In this document: positions 1 through 7,079 of the stretch, in pieces
Position numbering within the stretch: the first letter of the stretch is position 1
Layout: each line of letters opens with the position of its first letter
Source of the DNA: an uncultured Anaerolineae bacterium
GTDB lineage: Bacteria; Chloroflexota; Anaerolineae; Anaerolineales; UBA11858
DNA length: 18,406 nucleotides
NCBI GenBank assembly: GCA_937893815.1
Contig: CALCSH010000446.1
Location: forward strand, 1-18,406
Direction of reading: 5' to 3'
Made by a program: the position numbers and the translations under genes
Notes under the pieces: model-generated
What the model was told of the DNA's origin: nothing
What the model saw: only the letters and a program-made list of their open reading frames with translations
Databases searched by the model: none

Positions 1-184
1 TGCCCGGTAAACGCACATCTGATACCATTAAATCAAATGTGCCCATCGATAACTCCAGAAGGCCCTCTTCGCCCGACGGCACATCCAGAATTTCAATATC
101 GGCATCCAGCGTTTCGATGGCGCTAACCAGTGTTTTCCGCACCTCGCGCGTATCATCTACGATCAAAACTCGATAATCAGCCAT
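1..184 (-). CDS. Response regulator, receiver domain (partial, N-terminal 61 residues)
   Basis: The visible N-terminus begins MADYRVLIVDDTREVRKTL, then a stretch ending in LMVSDVRLPG. This is the beta1 acidic pair (DD) and the phosphoacceptor Asp context (SDVRLPG) of a CheY-like receiver domain, so the product should be a two-component response regulator phosphorylated by a sensor kinase. The gene runs off the left edge, so the output domain is unknown. The ATG at 184-182 has no Shine-Dalgarno sequence; an extended -10 (TGaTACAAT) lies only about 11 bases upstream, which suggests a leaderless or nearly leaderless transcript. The gene is separated from oppF by a strong terminator and is therefore probably its own transcription unit. 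The receiver call is firm; the role is not known. Confidence 0.85.
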   Translation of the reverse strand, partial: MADYRVLIVDDTREVRKTLVSAIETLDADIEILDVPSGEEGLLELSMGTFDLMVSDVRLPG

Positions 185-194
185 AACGAAAATG

Positions 195-221
195 ATTGTA
201 TCATGGAATAAATTGTCTCAA
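195..221 (-). promoter_or_regulatory. Candidate promoter of the response regulator gene
   Basis: On the minus strand TACAAT (200-195) is preceded by TG one base upstream, giving an extended -10. A TTGAGA box (221-216) sits 15 bases upstream, shorter than the ideal 17. The predicted start is about 4 bases before the ATG. This is pattern matching only. Confidence 0.4.
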
Positions 222-236
222 ATTTAAATTTTAGGG

Positions 237-264
237 GGTCTCTGGGAATTGCCGCGAGAAATTC
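237..264 (+). repeat. Half copy of a dispersed palindromic repeat (GGTCTCTGGGAAT type)
   Basis: GGTCTCTGGGAATTGCCG followed by CGAGAAAT resembles both arms of the hairpin at 10527-10568. There the left arm reads TGGGAACTGCCGTGAGAAAT and the right arm, read in reverse complement, begins GGTCTCTGGGAAT. Here only one arm is clear. The rest of the 185-422 gap contains the terminator and nothing else recognisable. Confidence 0.4.
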
Positions 265-320
265 AAGATTTAGGGATATGCATGGAACACACTTCGATCC
301 GCTGATCTACGTTCTGAATT

Positions 321-347
321 AAAAACCCCCCTTCCAGGGAAGGGGGG
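321..347 (-). terminator. Rho-independent terminator of the opp operon
   Basis: A perfect inverted repeat (CCCCCCTTCC at 326-335, GGAAGGGGGG at 338-347) is followed on the minus strand by TTTTTAATT. It lies about 75 bases downstream of the oppF stop, oriented to end the minus-strand operon. On the plus strand no T-run follows, so it is directional. Confidence 0.88.
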
Positions 348-422
348 AACGAAAAACAATCCAGTTGACTCTTACTGAATATCAAATTCGGATCAGGCTA
401 TTTTAAGAGATACCTATACAAA

Positions 423-1418
423 CTAAATGTGATAGCAGGCTGCGAGATGACCGCCGCCTTGATCTTCCAATGGCGGGTGGTCGTTGCCTTCGCAGATTTT
501 ATCAGCCAGCGGGCATCGATCATAGAAGCGGCAGCGCGGTTCCGGATCAACCGGGCGCGATATACCACCCTTAATCAGGATGGGTTCGCGGGTATAGGTA
601 GGATCCGGGACTGGCACAGCCGAGAGCAGTGCTTTGGTATACGGGTGCTTTGGGTGTTGCAACACATCTTCCGTATTGCCAATCTCAACAATTTTACCCA
701 GATACATTACCGCTATGCGATCACACATATAGCGAGCAACGGCCAGATCGTGTGTGATGTACAGATAGGTAACACCAAACCGGTCAGCCAAATCTTGCAT
801 CAGATGCATAACGCCGGTGCGCACCGAAACGTCCAACATCGAGGTGGGTTCGTCGGCAACGACAAAATCAGGGTTAATTACTAATGCACGCGCAATCGCC
901 ACACGCTGTCGTTGGCCACCCGAAAGTTCATGAGGATAGCGGAACAAGAAGCTGGATGCGGGAGTTAGCCCAACGGTTTCGAGTAAATCCGAAACGCGTG
1001 CCTCGCGCTCAGCTACAGTGCCAATTCCTTGAACATTAAGCGGCTCGGCAACGGTGTCGTAGATCGTCAGGCGGGGGTTCATCGACTCGTAAGGGTCTTG
1101 GAAGATCATCTGCACACGGCGGCGGAATATTTTCATTTCTTTCCCGCGCATATGAGCAATATCCACTCGGCCTTCGTCGGTATCCAGGAAAATGTTGCCC
1201 TCGCTGGGGTCGATCAGACGGGTGAGCAATTTGCCGGTTGTGGTTTTTCCGCACCCGGACTCGCCGACCAATCCAACGCTCTCGCCGCGCTTGATCTTCA
1301 GATTCACTCCGCTTACCGCATGAACAAAGGATTCGGCCTGTTTAAAAACGCCTTGCCCAATCGGAAAGAGTTTCGACAGATTTTGTACATCAACTAGAGT
1401 ATTGTTATCTTGTGTCAT
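423..1418 (-). CDS. oppF: Peptide ABC transporter ATP-binding protein, OppF/DppF type
   Basis: One of the two ATPases that power peptide (or related solute) import on the inner face of the membrane. In the 331-residue protein, Walker A is GESGCGKTT (52-60), the Q-loop is FQDP (107-110), the signature is LSGGQRQR (165-172), Walker B is FVVADE (185-190) and the switch His is in THD (223). The C-terminal oligopeptide/dipeptide domain has four Cys (about 296, 302, 309, 328), a pattern that binds a 4Fe-4S cluster in a structurally studied DppD; cluster binding here is inferred. The ATG at 1418 is chosen over the upstream in-frame ATG at 1445 because GGGAGG lies about 9 bases before it and it shares one base with the oppD stop (TAATG), implying coupled translation. 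Last gene of the operon. Confidence 0.93.
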   Translation of the reverse strand: MTQDNNTLVDVQNLSKLFPIGQGVFKQAESFVHAVSGVNLKIKRGESVGLVGESGCGKTTTGKLLTRLIDPSEGNIFLDTDEGRVDIAHMRGKEMKIFRRRVQMIFQDPYESMNPRLTIYDTVAEPLNVQGIGTVAEREARVSDLLETVGLTPASSFLFRYPHELSGGQRQRVAIARALVINPDFVVADEPTSMLDVSVRTGVMHLMQDLADRFGVTYLYITHDLAVARYMCDRIAVMYLGKIVEIGNTEDVLQHPKHPYTKALLSAVPVPDPTYTREPILIKGGISRPVDPEPRCRFYDRCPLADKICEGNDHPPLEDQGGGHLAACYHI

Positions 1419-2389
1419 TATTTCACGCCTCCCGGATGCCAGCAAGCAGCATAGTGGCCTACGGCATGTTCTTTGAAATCCGGTTCTTGTTCACGGCAGA
1501 TTTCCGTCGCATAGGGGCAGCGCGGATGGAAACGACAACCTGCGGGCGGGTTCAGCAGGTCGGGTGGTTCACCGGCCAATGTCACCAATTCAGTCTTTTC
1601 ACCTACAATCGACGGGAATGAAGACATCAATGCCATCGTATACGGATGAATCGGATGATGGAAAATATCTTCTGTGCTGGACATTTCAACCAGCTTACCT
1701 GCGTACATCACACCTACACGCTGGCTAACTTCTGCAATCACGGCAATGTCGTGAGAAATATAGATCATTGCCATATTGAGTTCTTCCTGAATTTCGCGGA
1801 TGCGCTTCAGAATGGCATCTTGTACGATCACGTCCAGCGCAGTTGTTGGTTCATCAGCAATGATGATGTCAGGATCGCAAGAAAGCGCCATCGCAATCAC
1901 CGCACGCTGGCGCATACCACCGCTGTACTGGTGAGGGTACTGCGTCTTGAGTGCGGGATCTAACCCAACCAGGTTGAAGAGATAGTCAATTTTCTCGCTC
2001 ATTTCCTGATCGCTGAGGTGAGGCATATGCTCGCGCATAGCCTCTGCGATCTGTTCTTCAACGCTATAAACCGGGTTCATAGAATTCATCGCTGCCTGGA
2101 ATACCATCGAGATATTCTTCCAGCGATATTTGTTCATCTCTTTATCAGACAACGGCACGGTGTCGACATCGTTGATTTTAATTTCGCCGTTGAGAATTTT
2201 TGCGTTGTTGGGTAATAACTTCAACAGGGAAATCGCAATAGACGTTTTCCCGCAGCCAGATTCACCCACCAAGCCAATGGCCTCACCGCGCTTGACGTGG
2301 AATGTAACGCCATCCACAGCGAAGACTGGGCCTTTGCGGGTCATATAGTGCATGGTTAGGTCATTTACTTCAAGAACATTTTCTGTCAT
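1418..2389 (-). CDS. oppD: Peptide ABC transporter ATP-binding protein, OppD/DppD type
   Basis: Second ATPase subunit of the importer, 323 residues, close to the family norm. Walker A is GESGCGKTS (42-50), the signature YSGGMRQR (155-162), Walker B IIIADE (175-180) and the switch His is in SHD (213). The C-terminal domain contains Cys at about 285, 291, 298 and 316, matching the spacing in the partner OppF and compatible with an iron-sulfur cluster (inference from a DppD structure). The start has AGGAACAGGA upstream. It overlaps oppF by one base and follows oppC after 32 bases. OppD and OppF are expected to act as a heterodimer under the OppB-OppC pore. Confidence 0.93.
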   Translation of the reverse strand: MTENVLEVNDLTMHYMTRKGPVFAVDGVTFHVKRGEAIGLVGESGCGKTSIAISLLKLLPNNAKILNGEIKINDVDTVPLSDKEMNKYRWKNISMVFQAAMNSMNPVYSVEEQIAEAMREHMPHLSDQEMSEKIDYLFNLVGLDPALKTQYPHQYSGGMRQRAVIAMALSCDPDIIIADEPTTALDVIVQDAILKRIREIQEELNMAMIYISHDIAVIAEVSQRVGVMYAGKLVEMSSTEDIFHHPIHPYTMALMSSFPSIVGEKTELVTLAGEPPDLLNPPAGCRFHPRCPYATEICREQEPDFKEHAVGHYAACWHPGGVK

Positions 2390-2421
2390 GGTAAAAATCC
2401 TGTTCCTTTAGCCAGTTTTGG

Positions 2422-3372
2422 TTATCGCTCACGTAGCCGGGGGTTCACAACTTCATCGAGCGCGCGCCCCACCATATAGAAAGCTGCACATAGAAGGGTG
2501 ATCGCCAGGCTGGCTGGGAGTAACAGATACCAGGCATCAAAGCGCATAATATACCCAAATACCTGCGTGGTATTGATCATTAGCCCCCAACTCATGTCAA
2601 TCTCGGTGAGGCCGAAGAATGAAAGAACGGCTTCCGAGAAGATCGCGCCGGTCACTACAAACATCATATAAAGCAGCGCGATGGGCAGCAGGTTCGGCAC
2701 CATGTGGGTGAAGATGATGTGAAAATCGCCGCCGCCAGAGATGCGCGCGGCTTCGATATAGGGTTTCACCTTGACGGTTAGCGCTTGAGATTTGATCACG
2801 ATGGCAGTACCCCCAAAGCCAGAGAGAATCCCGATGAACAGGGCCAGCTCTATCATCCCGACACGCATCAACGCACTCATCACGATTAATATCGGCAAAT
2901 ATGGAATCATGATCACAAGGTCCACAATGCGCATGAGCAAAATGTCGGTTATCCCGCCATAATAGGCTGCAATAGCACCAATGGAAGTCGCGATTAACAC
3001 GGTCACGATTGCCGAAATCATACCGAGAGCAAACTCATAACGCGTGCTGAACATGAGTTGGCTCAGCACATCTCGACCCATCGGGTCGGTGCCTAGAAGG
3101 TGCTTTGCTGAAGGGGGAGATGGGTGGTATGGAATTTCGATATCAAACCCGTTCACAGGATCATAGATCTTAGCTTCCCAGACGGTGCTTATCAAAATCG
3201 GGTGTGCAAGGGCAAATAACCCAAAGAATATGATCAGGCCCAACCCAAACAAACCGATTGGATTTTCAGCGAACATGGCCCAGTTTGTTTTTACCGCTCG
3301 CCAGAACAGGCGCAAACGAACCCGCCATAGGGGAATATATGTCGCATCAACAGGTGATGAAATAGTGCTCAT
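2422..3372 (-). CDS. oppC: Peptide ABC transporter permease, OppC/DppC type
   Basis: Integral membrane subunit forming half of the translocation pore. The chosen product is 316 residues. An N-terminal membrane segment lies at about 40-62, then the family hallmark GTDPMGRDVLS (94-104), then about five further segments. The EAA loop that docks on the ATPase reads PYIEAARISGGGDFHII... (about 204-230). I use the ATG at 3372, preceded by AGGAGA at 7-12 bases, rather than the in-frame upstream start at 3432, which lies inside oppB and would add 20 polar residues. The gene begins 10 bases after the oppB stop, so the ribosome binding site is nearly at the oppB end. Confidence 0.92.
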   Translation of the reverse strand: MSTISSPVDATYIPLWRVRLRLFWRAVKTNWAMFAENPIGLFGLGLIIFFGLFALAHPILISTVWEAKIYDPVNGFDIEIPYHPSPPSAKHLLGTDPMGRDVLSQLMFSTRYEFALGMISAIVTVLIATSIGAIAAYYGGITDILLMRIVDLVIMIPYLPILIVMSALMRVGMIELALFIGILSGFGGTAIVIKSQALTVKVKPYIEAARISGGGDFHIIFTHMVPNLLPIALLYMMFVVTGAIFSEAVLSFFGLTEIDMSWGLMINTTQVFGYIMRFDAWYLLLPASLAITLLCAAFYMVGRALDEVVNPRLRER

Positions 3373-3382
3373 ATGAAATCTC

Positions 3383-4546
3383 CTAGCTAAATCGAATACG
3401 CGGGTCGAGGAACGCGTAGCCAATATCGGCAACCAGGTGGCTGAGCAATGTCATCACACCTGTAACGGTAAGGGCACCCATTGCCAAGGGAATGTCTTCA
3501 ACCTGGGCAGCGTTCAGCAAAGTGAGGCCAAGTCCAGGCCATGAGAAGATCGTCTCTGTAATAATGCCGCCGCTAAGTGAGCTACCAATACTGAATACCA
3601 GGCCCGTCCACACGGGCAGAAGTGCATTTCTGGCTGCATGCTTGTCGCGTATTATTTTTTCTGGCATCCCTTTGGCACGAGCCGTTAGAATATAGTCTTC
3701 GCGCAGGGTTTCCAACATACTGGTACGCATCAGCAGCATTGTGCCACCATATGCGATTAGCGTGACGGTTAGAACCGGCAATACCAGGTGTTGTAAAATA
3801 TCCCAGGCGTATAAACTAATACCACTGGATGCAAAGCGCCAATATAAAAATACACCGATAAAAGGCACGACAAAACTAACCCACCGGCCCGTTTTGCGTA
3901 ATTGTGAAGAAAGGCGTTGCGTTCCAATCAGCCCAAGAATCATCACGCCCGTAGCAATCATCACCGACCAAATCATGCGCACAAATACATCATTAGCATG
4001 AATGCCTTCGGGGGCAGTAAGCCATAAAATTGGGTCGAGGAATTTTCCAGGGGGGAGCCAGTCGAGATAAACGGCAAAAAGCCAAATCATCATCAGGGCA
4101 AACCAGGGGGTAAATACCGTGTAAAGAATTACGCCAACCAGCGTAGATGAATACTCGATCACACCTCCGCGCTTCCAGGCTAATACCTTTCCTGAAGCGT
4201 ACCCTGCCCAAAACGAAATCACTGAAGCGCTCAAGAACAGCACTAATGTGCGCGGAAGTCGCTCTAAAATGATTTCAGTTACGGGGCGTGGAAACTGAGA
4301 AAAAGAAACTCCCAAATCGCCTTTATAGAAATTTCCAATATATTTCAAAAAACGTTCCGCAGGTGGACGATCTAGCCCCAAATCCACACGAATACGTTCA
4401 CGTTCCGCTGGCGGAATATCCGGGTTCAGCGTGAGCAAGTCTGCAATATCACCCGGCTGCGCATCCATCAGAAAGTAGGTTACCGTCTGAAACATCAGTA
4501 GTGTGATAAACATCTGCAAAAAGCGTTTGCCTAAGAATTTCCACAT
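3383..4546 (-). CDS. oppB: Peptide ABC transporter permease, OppB/DppB type, with an extra membrane segment pair
   Basis: Other half of the importer pore. The start is typical (MWKFLGKRFLQMFITLL), followed by a periplasmic loop with PGD and GDLGVSF motifs. The EAA docking loop is at about 283-310 (EDYILTARAKGMPEKIIR...). At 387 residues it is longer than the usual 305-340. The surplus lies between about 180 and 245, where two additional hydrophobic stretches (about 190-208 and 222-238) separate the LPPGKF loop from the conserved HLVLPVLT segment. A strong AAGGAG lies 9 bases before the ATG. It is the first permease gene after the binding-protein gene, with two hairpins in the gap. Substrate cannot be told from sequence; peptides, opines or sugars are all known for this family. 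Confidence 0.92.
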   Translation of the reverse strand: MWKFLGKRFLQMFITLLMFQTVTYFLMDAQPGDIADLLTLNPDIPPAERERIRVDLGLDRPPAERFLKYIGNFYKGDLGVSFSQFPRPVTEIILERLPRTLVLFLSASVISFWAGYASGKVLAWKRGGVIEYSSTLVGVILYTVFTPWFALMMIWLFAVYLDWLPPGKFLDPILWLTAPEGIHANDVFVRMIWSVMIATGVMILGLIGTQRLSSQLRKTGRWVSFVVPFIGVFLYWRFASSGISLYAWDILQHLVLPVLTVTLIAYGGTMLLMRTSMLETLREDYILTARAKGMPEKIIRDKHAARNALLPVWTGLVFSIGSSLSGGIITETIFSWPGLGLTLLNAAQVEDIPLAMGALTVTGVMTLLSHLVADIGYAFLDPRIRFS

Positions 4547-4574
4547 ATTATTATTTTCTCCTTAAATAAATTTA

Positions 4575-4626
4575 CGTACTCTGCACTCCGCTTCCCTCAC
4601 TCATGCAAAACGGAGTACGGAATACG
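4575..4626 (-). repeat. Imperfect intercistronic hairpin before oppB
   Basis: CGTACTCTGCACTCCG (4575-4590) faces CGGAGTACGGAATACG (4611-4626) across a 20-base loop. Thirteen of 16 positions are Watson-Crick, and two of the rest are G-U pairs in the minus-strand mRNA. It ends about 30 bases before the oppB start. Confidence 0.5.
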
Positions 4627-4679
4627 CAAACCAAGAGATATATTTCGATCATTTTTTGATTGGGAAAAGCCCCGATTGT

Positions 4680-4708
4680 AGGAGCGGGCGAAAAATCCGC
4701 CCGCTCCT
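4680..4708 (-). repeat. GC-rich hairpin directly downstream of the binding-protein gene
   Basis: AGGAGCGGGCG (4680-4690) and CGCCCGCTCCT (4698-4708) form a perfect 11-bp stem with a 7-base loop, about 36 bases after the stop of the main binding protein. No T-run follows directly on the minus strand, so it is more likely an RNA-stabilising or partial attenuation structure than a full terminator. On the plus strand CATTTTTC follows, but no plus-strand gene precedes it. Confidence 0.6.
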
Positions 4709-4744
4709 CATTTTTCTATCGGTTGCCCGATCTACGACCAAAAA

Positions 4745-6835
4745 CTACTTGGAAAGCAATACCTGAGCGTCAGTCTGCATACCAGCCTGAGCTTCGATAC
4801 CACCCAAAGTTTCGGTGTAGGGGAATACAACACGCTCGTTCGCCAAGTCGTAAGTCTGCTTGTAGAACAAGTTGATGTAAGGACGTTGATCAGCCAATAC
4901 AACCTGCATCTGGTAAACGAGTTCCTGAGCGCGTTCAAGGTCACCGGTGCTCATGAATTCTTCGACCAGGGCATCGTACTCATCGTTCTTGAAGCACGGG
5001 GTGTTGTAGTTGCCAGTATCGGCGGTGCACTGGCTACTGTGCCAGAAGTCATAGTAGTAGCTGGGGAAGGCCACGTTGCCGAGGCTCCAGCCGAGGATGT
5101 ACATGTCGTAGTTCGCATCAACGAACACAGGGCCGAGGATGGTGTTGAAGCCGGTCAATTCAGACTTAACAGGCATACCAAGCTCACGCAGCCATTCGGA
5201 AATCCACTGGTTGAAGGTGGCGCGAATGGGGTCATAAGCAGGGCCAGGGCCGAGGATGGTCAGTTCAGGAACTTCTTGTCCGTCGGGGCCTTTGATGCCA
5301 ACACCAGGATCAACGTCTTCGGTATCAGCGTTCCAGGCGGGAGCGGTTTCCCACGACCAGCCAGCGTCGGTGAGTACCTGAACAGCCATATTAACGCGCT
5401 CTTCACGGCTCAGACCAACATAAGGAGCGGGGGTGTCGGGGTTGTACCAGAAACCGTTTCCGGGGGGCATAGTGGAGTACATGGGGAAGACAACACCACC
5501 GAGTACGCTATTAACCACAAATTCTTTGTCCATAACAATGTCAGCCGCCTGGCGGAACTCGTAATTGGACATGGGGAATTTGTTCATATTGAAGGCAATG
5601 TAGTACATGCCGTAGTCAGCGTTGGTGTAGGTGGTAATGCCCTGACCTTTTTCAGCCTGCTCGCGCAAACCGCGGGAAAGACCCAGGGGGTTGATCACAT
5701 AGTCAACTTCGCCATTGGCCAGTGCCAAGAAAGCAGCATCCTGGGAACCGTAGATGGAGAAGATAACATTGGGGCTGTAAGGGCCGGATGTGTAGCGCAG
5801 GGTTTCTTCGCCTTCGGCATTGCCGTAAAGCTCGTAAGCGGTGCCATCGGGCATGGTCAGCGACCAGGTGCCGTCTTCGAATTCAACGATTTCGGCGCCT
5901 TTGAAGTAGTAGCCATCATTGGCGGTGCGCTGTACAAACGCGCCAGCTTCCCACTTGTCGGTGGTGTAACCACCAGCGGAGGGAGCGCCAGCCGCATCGG
6001 CTTCGTACAGAGTAGTGCGAGCGTTGGTGTAGGCCTCATCATAGGTAGCATACGCGGCACATGCATCGGCGTCAGCGCCTTCAGCTTCGCAATCTTCGGG
6101 ACGTTCCATTTCGGGGGCAGCTACACCATCAACGAAAACGTAAGCAGCGGCAACACCGTCTGCCCAGAAGTGCTGGGGCAGAATGGGAGCCAAAGCAATA
6201 CCAGCCTGCCAGGTGCCCAGGGAGGGGGCTTCGGCGAAGGTATAGACAACAGTGTAATCGTCCGCAGCTTCGGCGGTGACATCAACACCGTTGGGGGAAC
6301 ACTGGTTGGGCCAGTTCTGGGTCAGTTTGAGGTCTTTGCAGGCGTTGTGGGTGAAAACAACGTCATTGGCAGTGACAGGTTCGCCATCACTCCAGGTTGC
6401 GCCTTCAACCATTTCAACAGTAATGGTGTAGGTACCATCGCCATTGTCCACAGCTTCGGGGATAGCCTTGGCCAGGGAGGGGACGAAGTCGAAGCGCTTG
6501 TCGGAGAGGGTAAACAAGGCCGGAGCCTGACCAGCGAGAACATACTGGGTCCAGACAGAAGAACCTGGGCCAAGGTAGTTCCAGTAGTTCAGGGAAACTG
6601 GCTCTTCGAAGATCGCGACGCGGTAAGCATCACAGCACTCAGCGGCAGCAGCCACTGGTTCTTCAACAACAGGGGCTTCTGCTGCTACTTCGACGACAAC
6701 AGTTTCAATAATTGTTTCGCCAGCTTTTTCAACGATCACAGTTTCTACTACTGTGACAGTCTCGGGAGCGCAGGCTGCCAGAGCGAGGCTGGCAATCACC
6801 AGGATACCGAGAACCAAATAGAATTTTTTAGACAT
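4745..6835 (-). CDS. Peptide/nickel-type solute-binding lipoprotein (SBP family 5), main binding protein
   Basis: Extracellular receptor that captures solute for the OppBCDF importer. The 696-residue product starts with a lipoprotein signal (MSKKFYLVLGILVIASLALA then AC, lipid Cys about 22), followed by a Val/Glu-rich low-complexity linker (about 25-65) that tethers the domain to the membrane. The body, from about 70, has family-5 features such as the WSDGEPVTANDVVFT stretch near the N-terminal third and late motifs typical of these proteins (QMQVVLADQRPYINLFY). A strong GGAGGAG precedes the ATG. Located directly upstream of oppB, it is the natural partner of the permease. Many acidic residues are present. 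The specific ligand is not inferable. A 661-codon open frame on the opposite strand is a shadow of this gene. Confidence 0.9.
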   Translation of the reverse strand: MSKKFYLVLGILVIASLALAACAPETVTVVETVIVEKAGETIIETVVVEVAAEAPVVEEPVAAAAECCDAYRVAIFEEPVSLNYWNYLGPGSSVWTQYVLAGQAPALFTLSDKRFDFVPSLAKAIPEAVDNGDGTYTITVEMVEGATWSDGEPVTANDVVFTHNACKDLKLTQNWPNQCSPNGVDVTAEAADDYTVVYTFAEAPSLGTWQAGIALAPILPQHFWADGVAAAYVFVDGVAAPEMERPEDCEAEGADADACAAYATYDEAYTNARTTLYEADAAGAPSAGGYTTDKWEAGAFVQRTANDGYYFKGAEIVEFEDGTWSLTMPDGTAYELYGNAEGEETLRYTSGPYSPNVIFSIYGSQDAAFLALANGEVDYVINPLGLSRGLREQAEKGQGITTYTNADYGMYYIAFNMNKFPMSNYEFRQAADIVMDKEFVVNSVLGGVVFPMYSTMPPGNGFWYNPDTPAPYVGLSREERVNMAVQVLTDAGWSWETAPAWNADTEDVDPGVGIKGPDGQEVPELTILGPGPAYDPIRATFNQWISEWLRELGMPVKSELTGFNTILGPVFVDANYDMYILGWSLGNVAFPSYYYDFWHSSQCTADTGNYNTPCFKNDEYDALVEEFMSTGDLERAQELVYQMQVVLADQRPYINLFYKQTYDLANERVVFPYTETLGGIEAQAGMQTDAQVLLSK

Positions 6836-6857
6836 TTTCCTTACTCCTCCAATTGGA

Positions 6858-6932
6858 TTATAGGTAAATGAGGTTGAATGTTCCGTACGTTTTTTTAGTT
6901 AAGCTACTGATGATATCTTTCTTGCCGGGCAC
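6858..6932 (-). CDS. Possible 24-codon leader ORF upstream of the binding-protein gene
   Basis: Downstream of a very strong Shine-Dalgarno-like GAAGGAGGTGG (6942-6932), a GTG opens a frame of 24 codons starting (V)PGKKDIISSL and ending at TAA, 22 bases before the ATG of the binding protein. The distance from GGAGG to GTG is only about 2 bases, short for initiation, so the site may instead be an orphan ribosome-binding motif. No homology is recognised. This is a candidate only. Confidence 0.2.
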   Translation of the reverse strand: MPGKKDIISSLTKKTYGTFNLIYL

Positions 6933-7028
6933 CACCTCCTTCAATCACACAATATGGCTTCATTCGGGCGCGTAATTTCGCGATTAATTTCAATTTTTAA
7001 TGCAGCACCCGTCTATACAATTCAGCCG

Positions 7029-7055
7029 ATTATAACATAACTGACTCTACCACAA
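7029..7055 (-). promoter_or_regulatory. Candidate promoter of the main binding-protein gene
   Basis: A consensus TATAAT (7034-7029) lies on the minus strand in the gap between the two binding-protein genes. The -35 is weak (TTGTGG, 7055-7050, 15-base spacing). It predicts a leader of about 187 bases containing the orphan ribosome-binding motif at 6932-6942. Confidence 0.4.
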
Positions 7056-7079
7056 AAAAAACAGAGATGGGAGTACGCA

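Noticed and set aside
366..377. TGACTCTTACTG resembling the MITE end (TGACTCTACTG)
   Set aside because: The match is about 11 bases with an inserted T. The A-run, the rest of the end and a duplication are all missing, so I treat it as chance or a decayed end. The shorter TGACTCTAC at 7042-7050 is rejected for the same reason.
4886..6871. 661-codon plus-strand open frame over the main binding-protein gene
   Set aside because: It is antisense to a clear lipoprotein gene with signal peptide and strong ribosome binding site. The predicted protein has no recognisable domain, and the frame stays open because the codon bias of the sense gene yields few stops opposite it.
7063..7079. Intrinsic terminator after the second binding-protein gene
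   Set aside because: A T8 run is present on the minus strand, but I find no stable stem before it.
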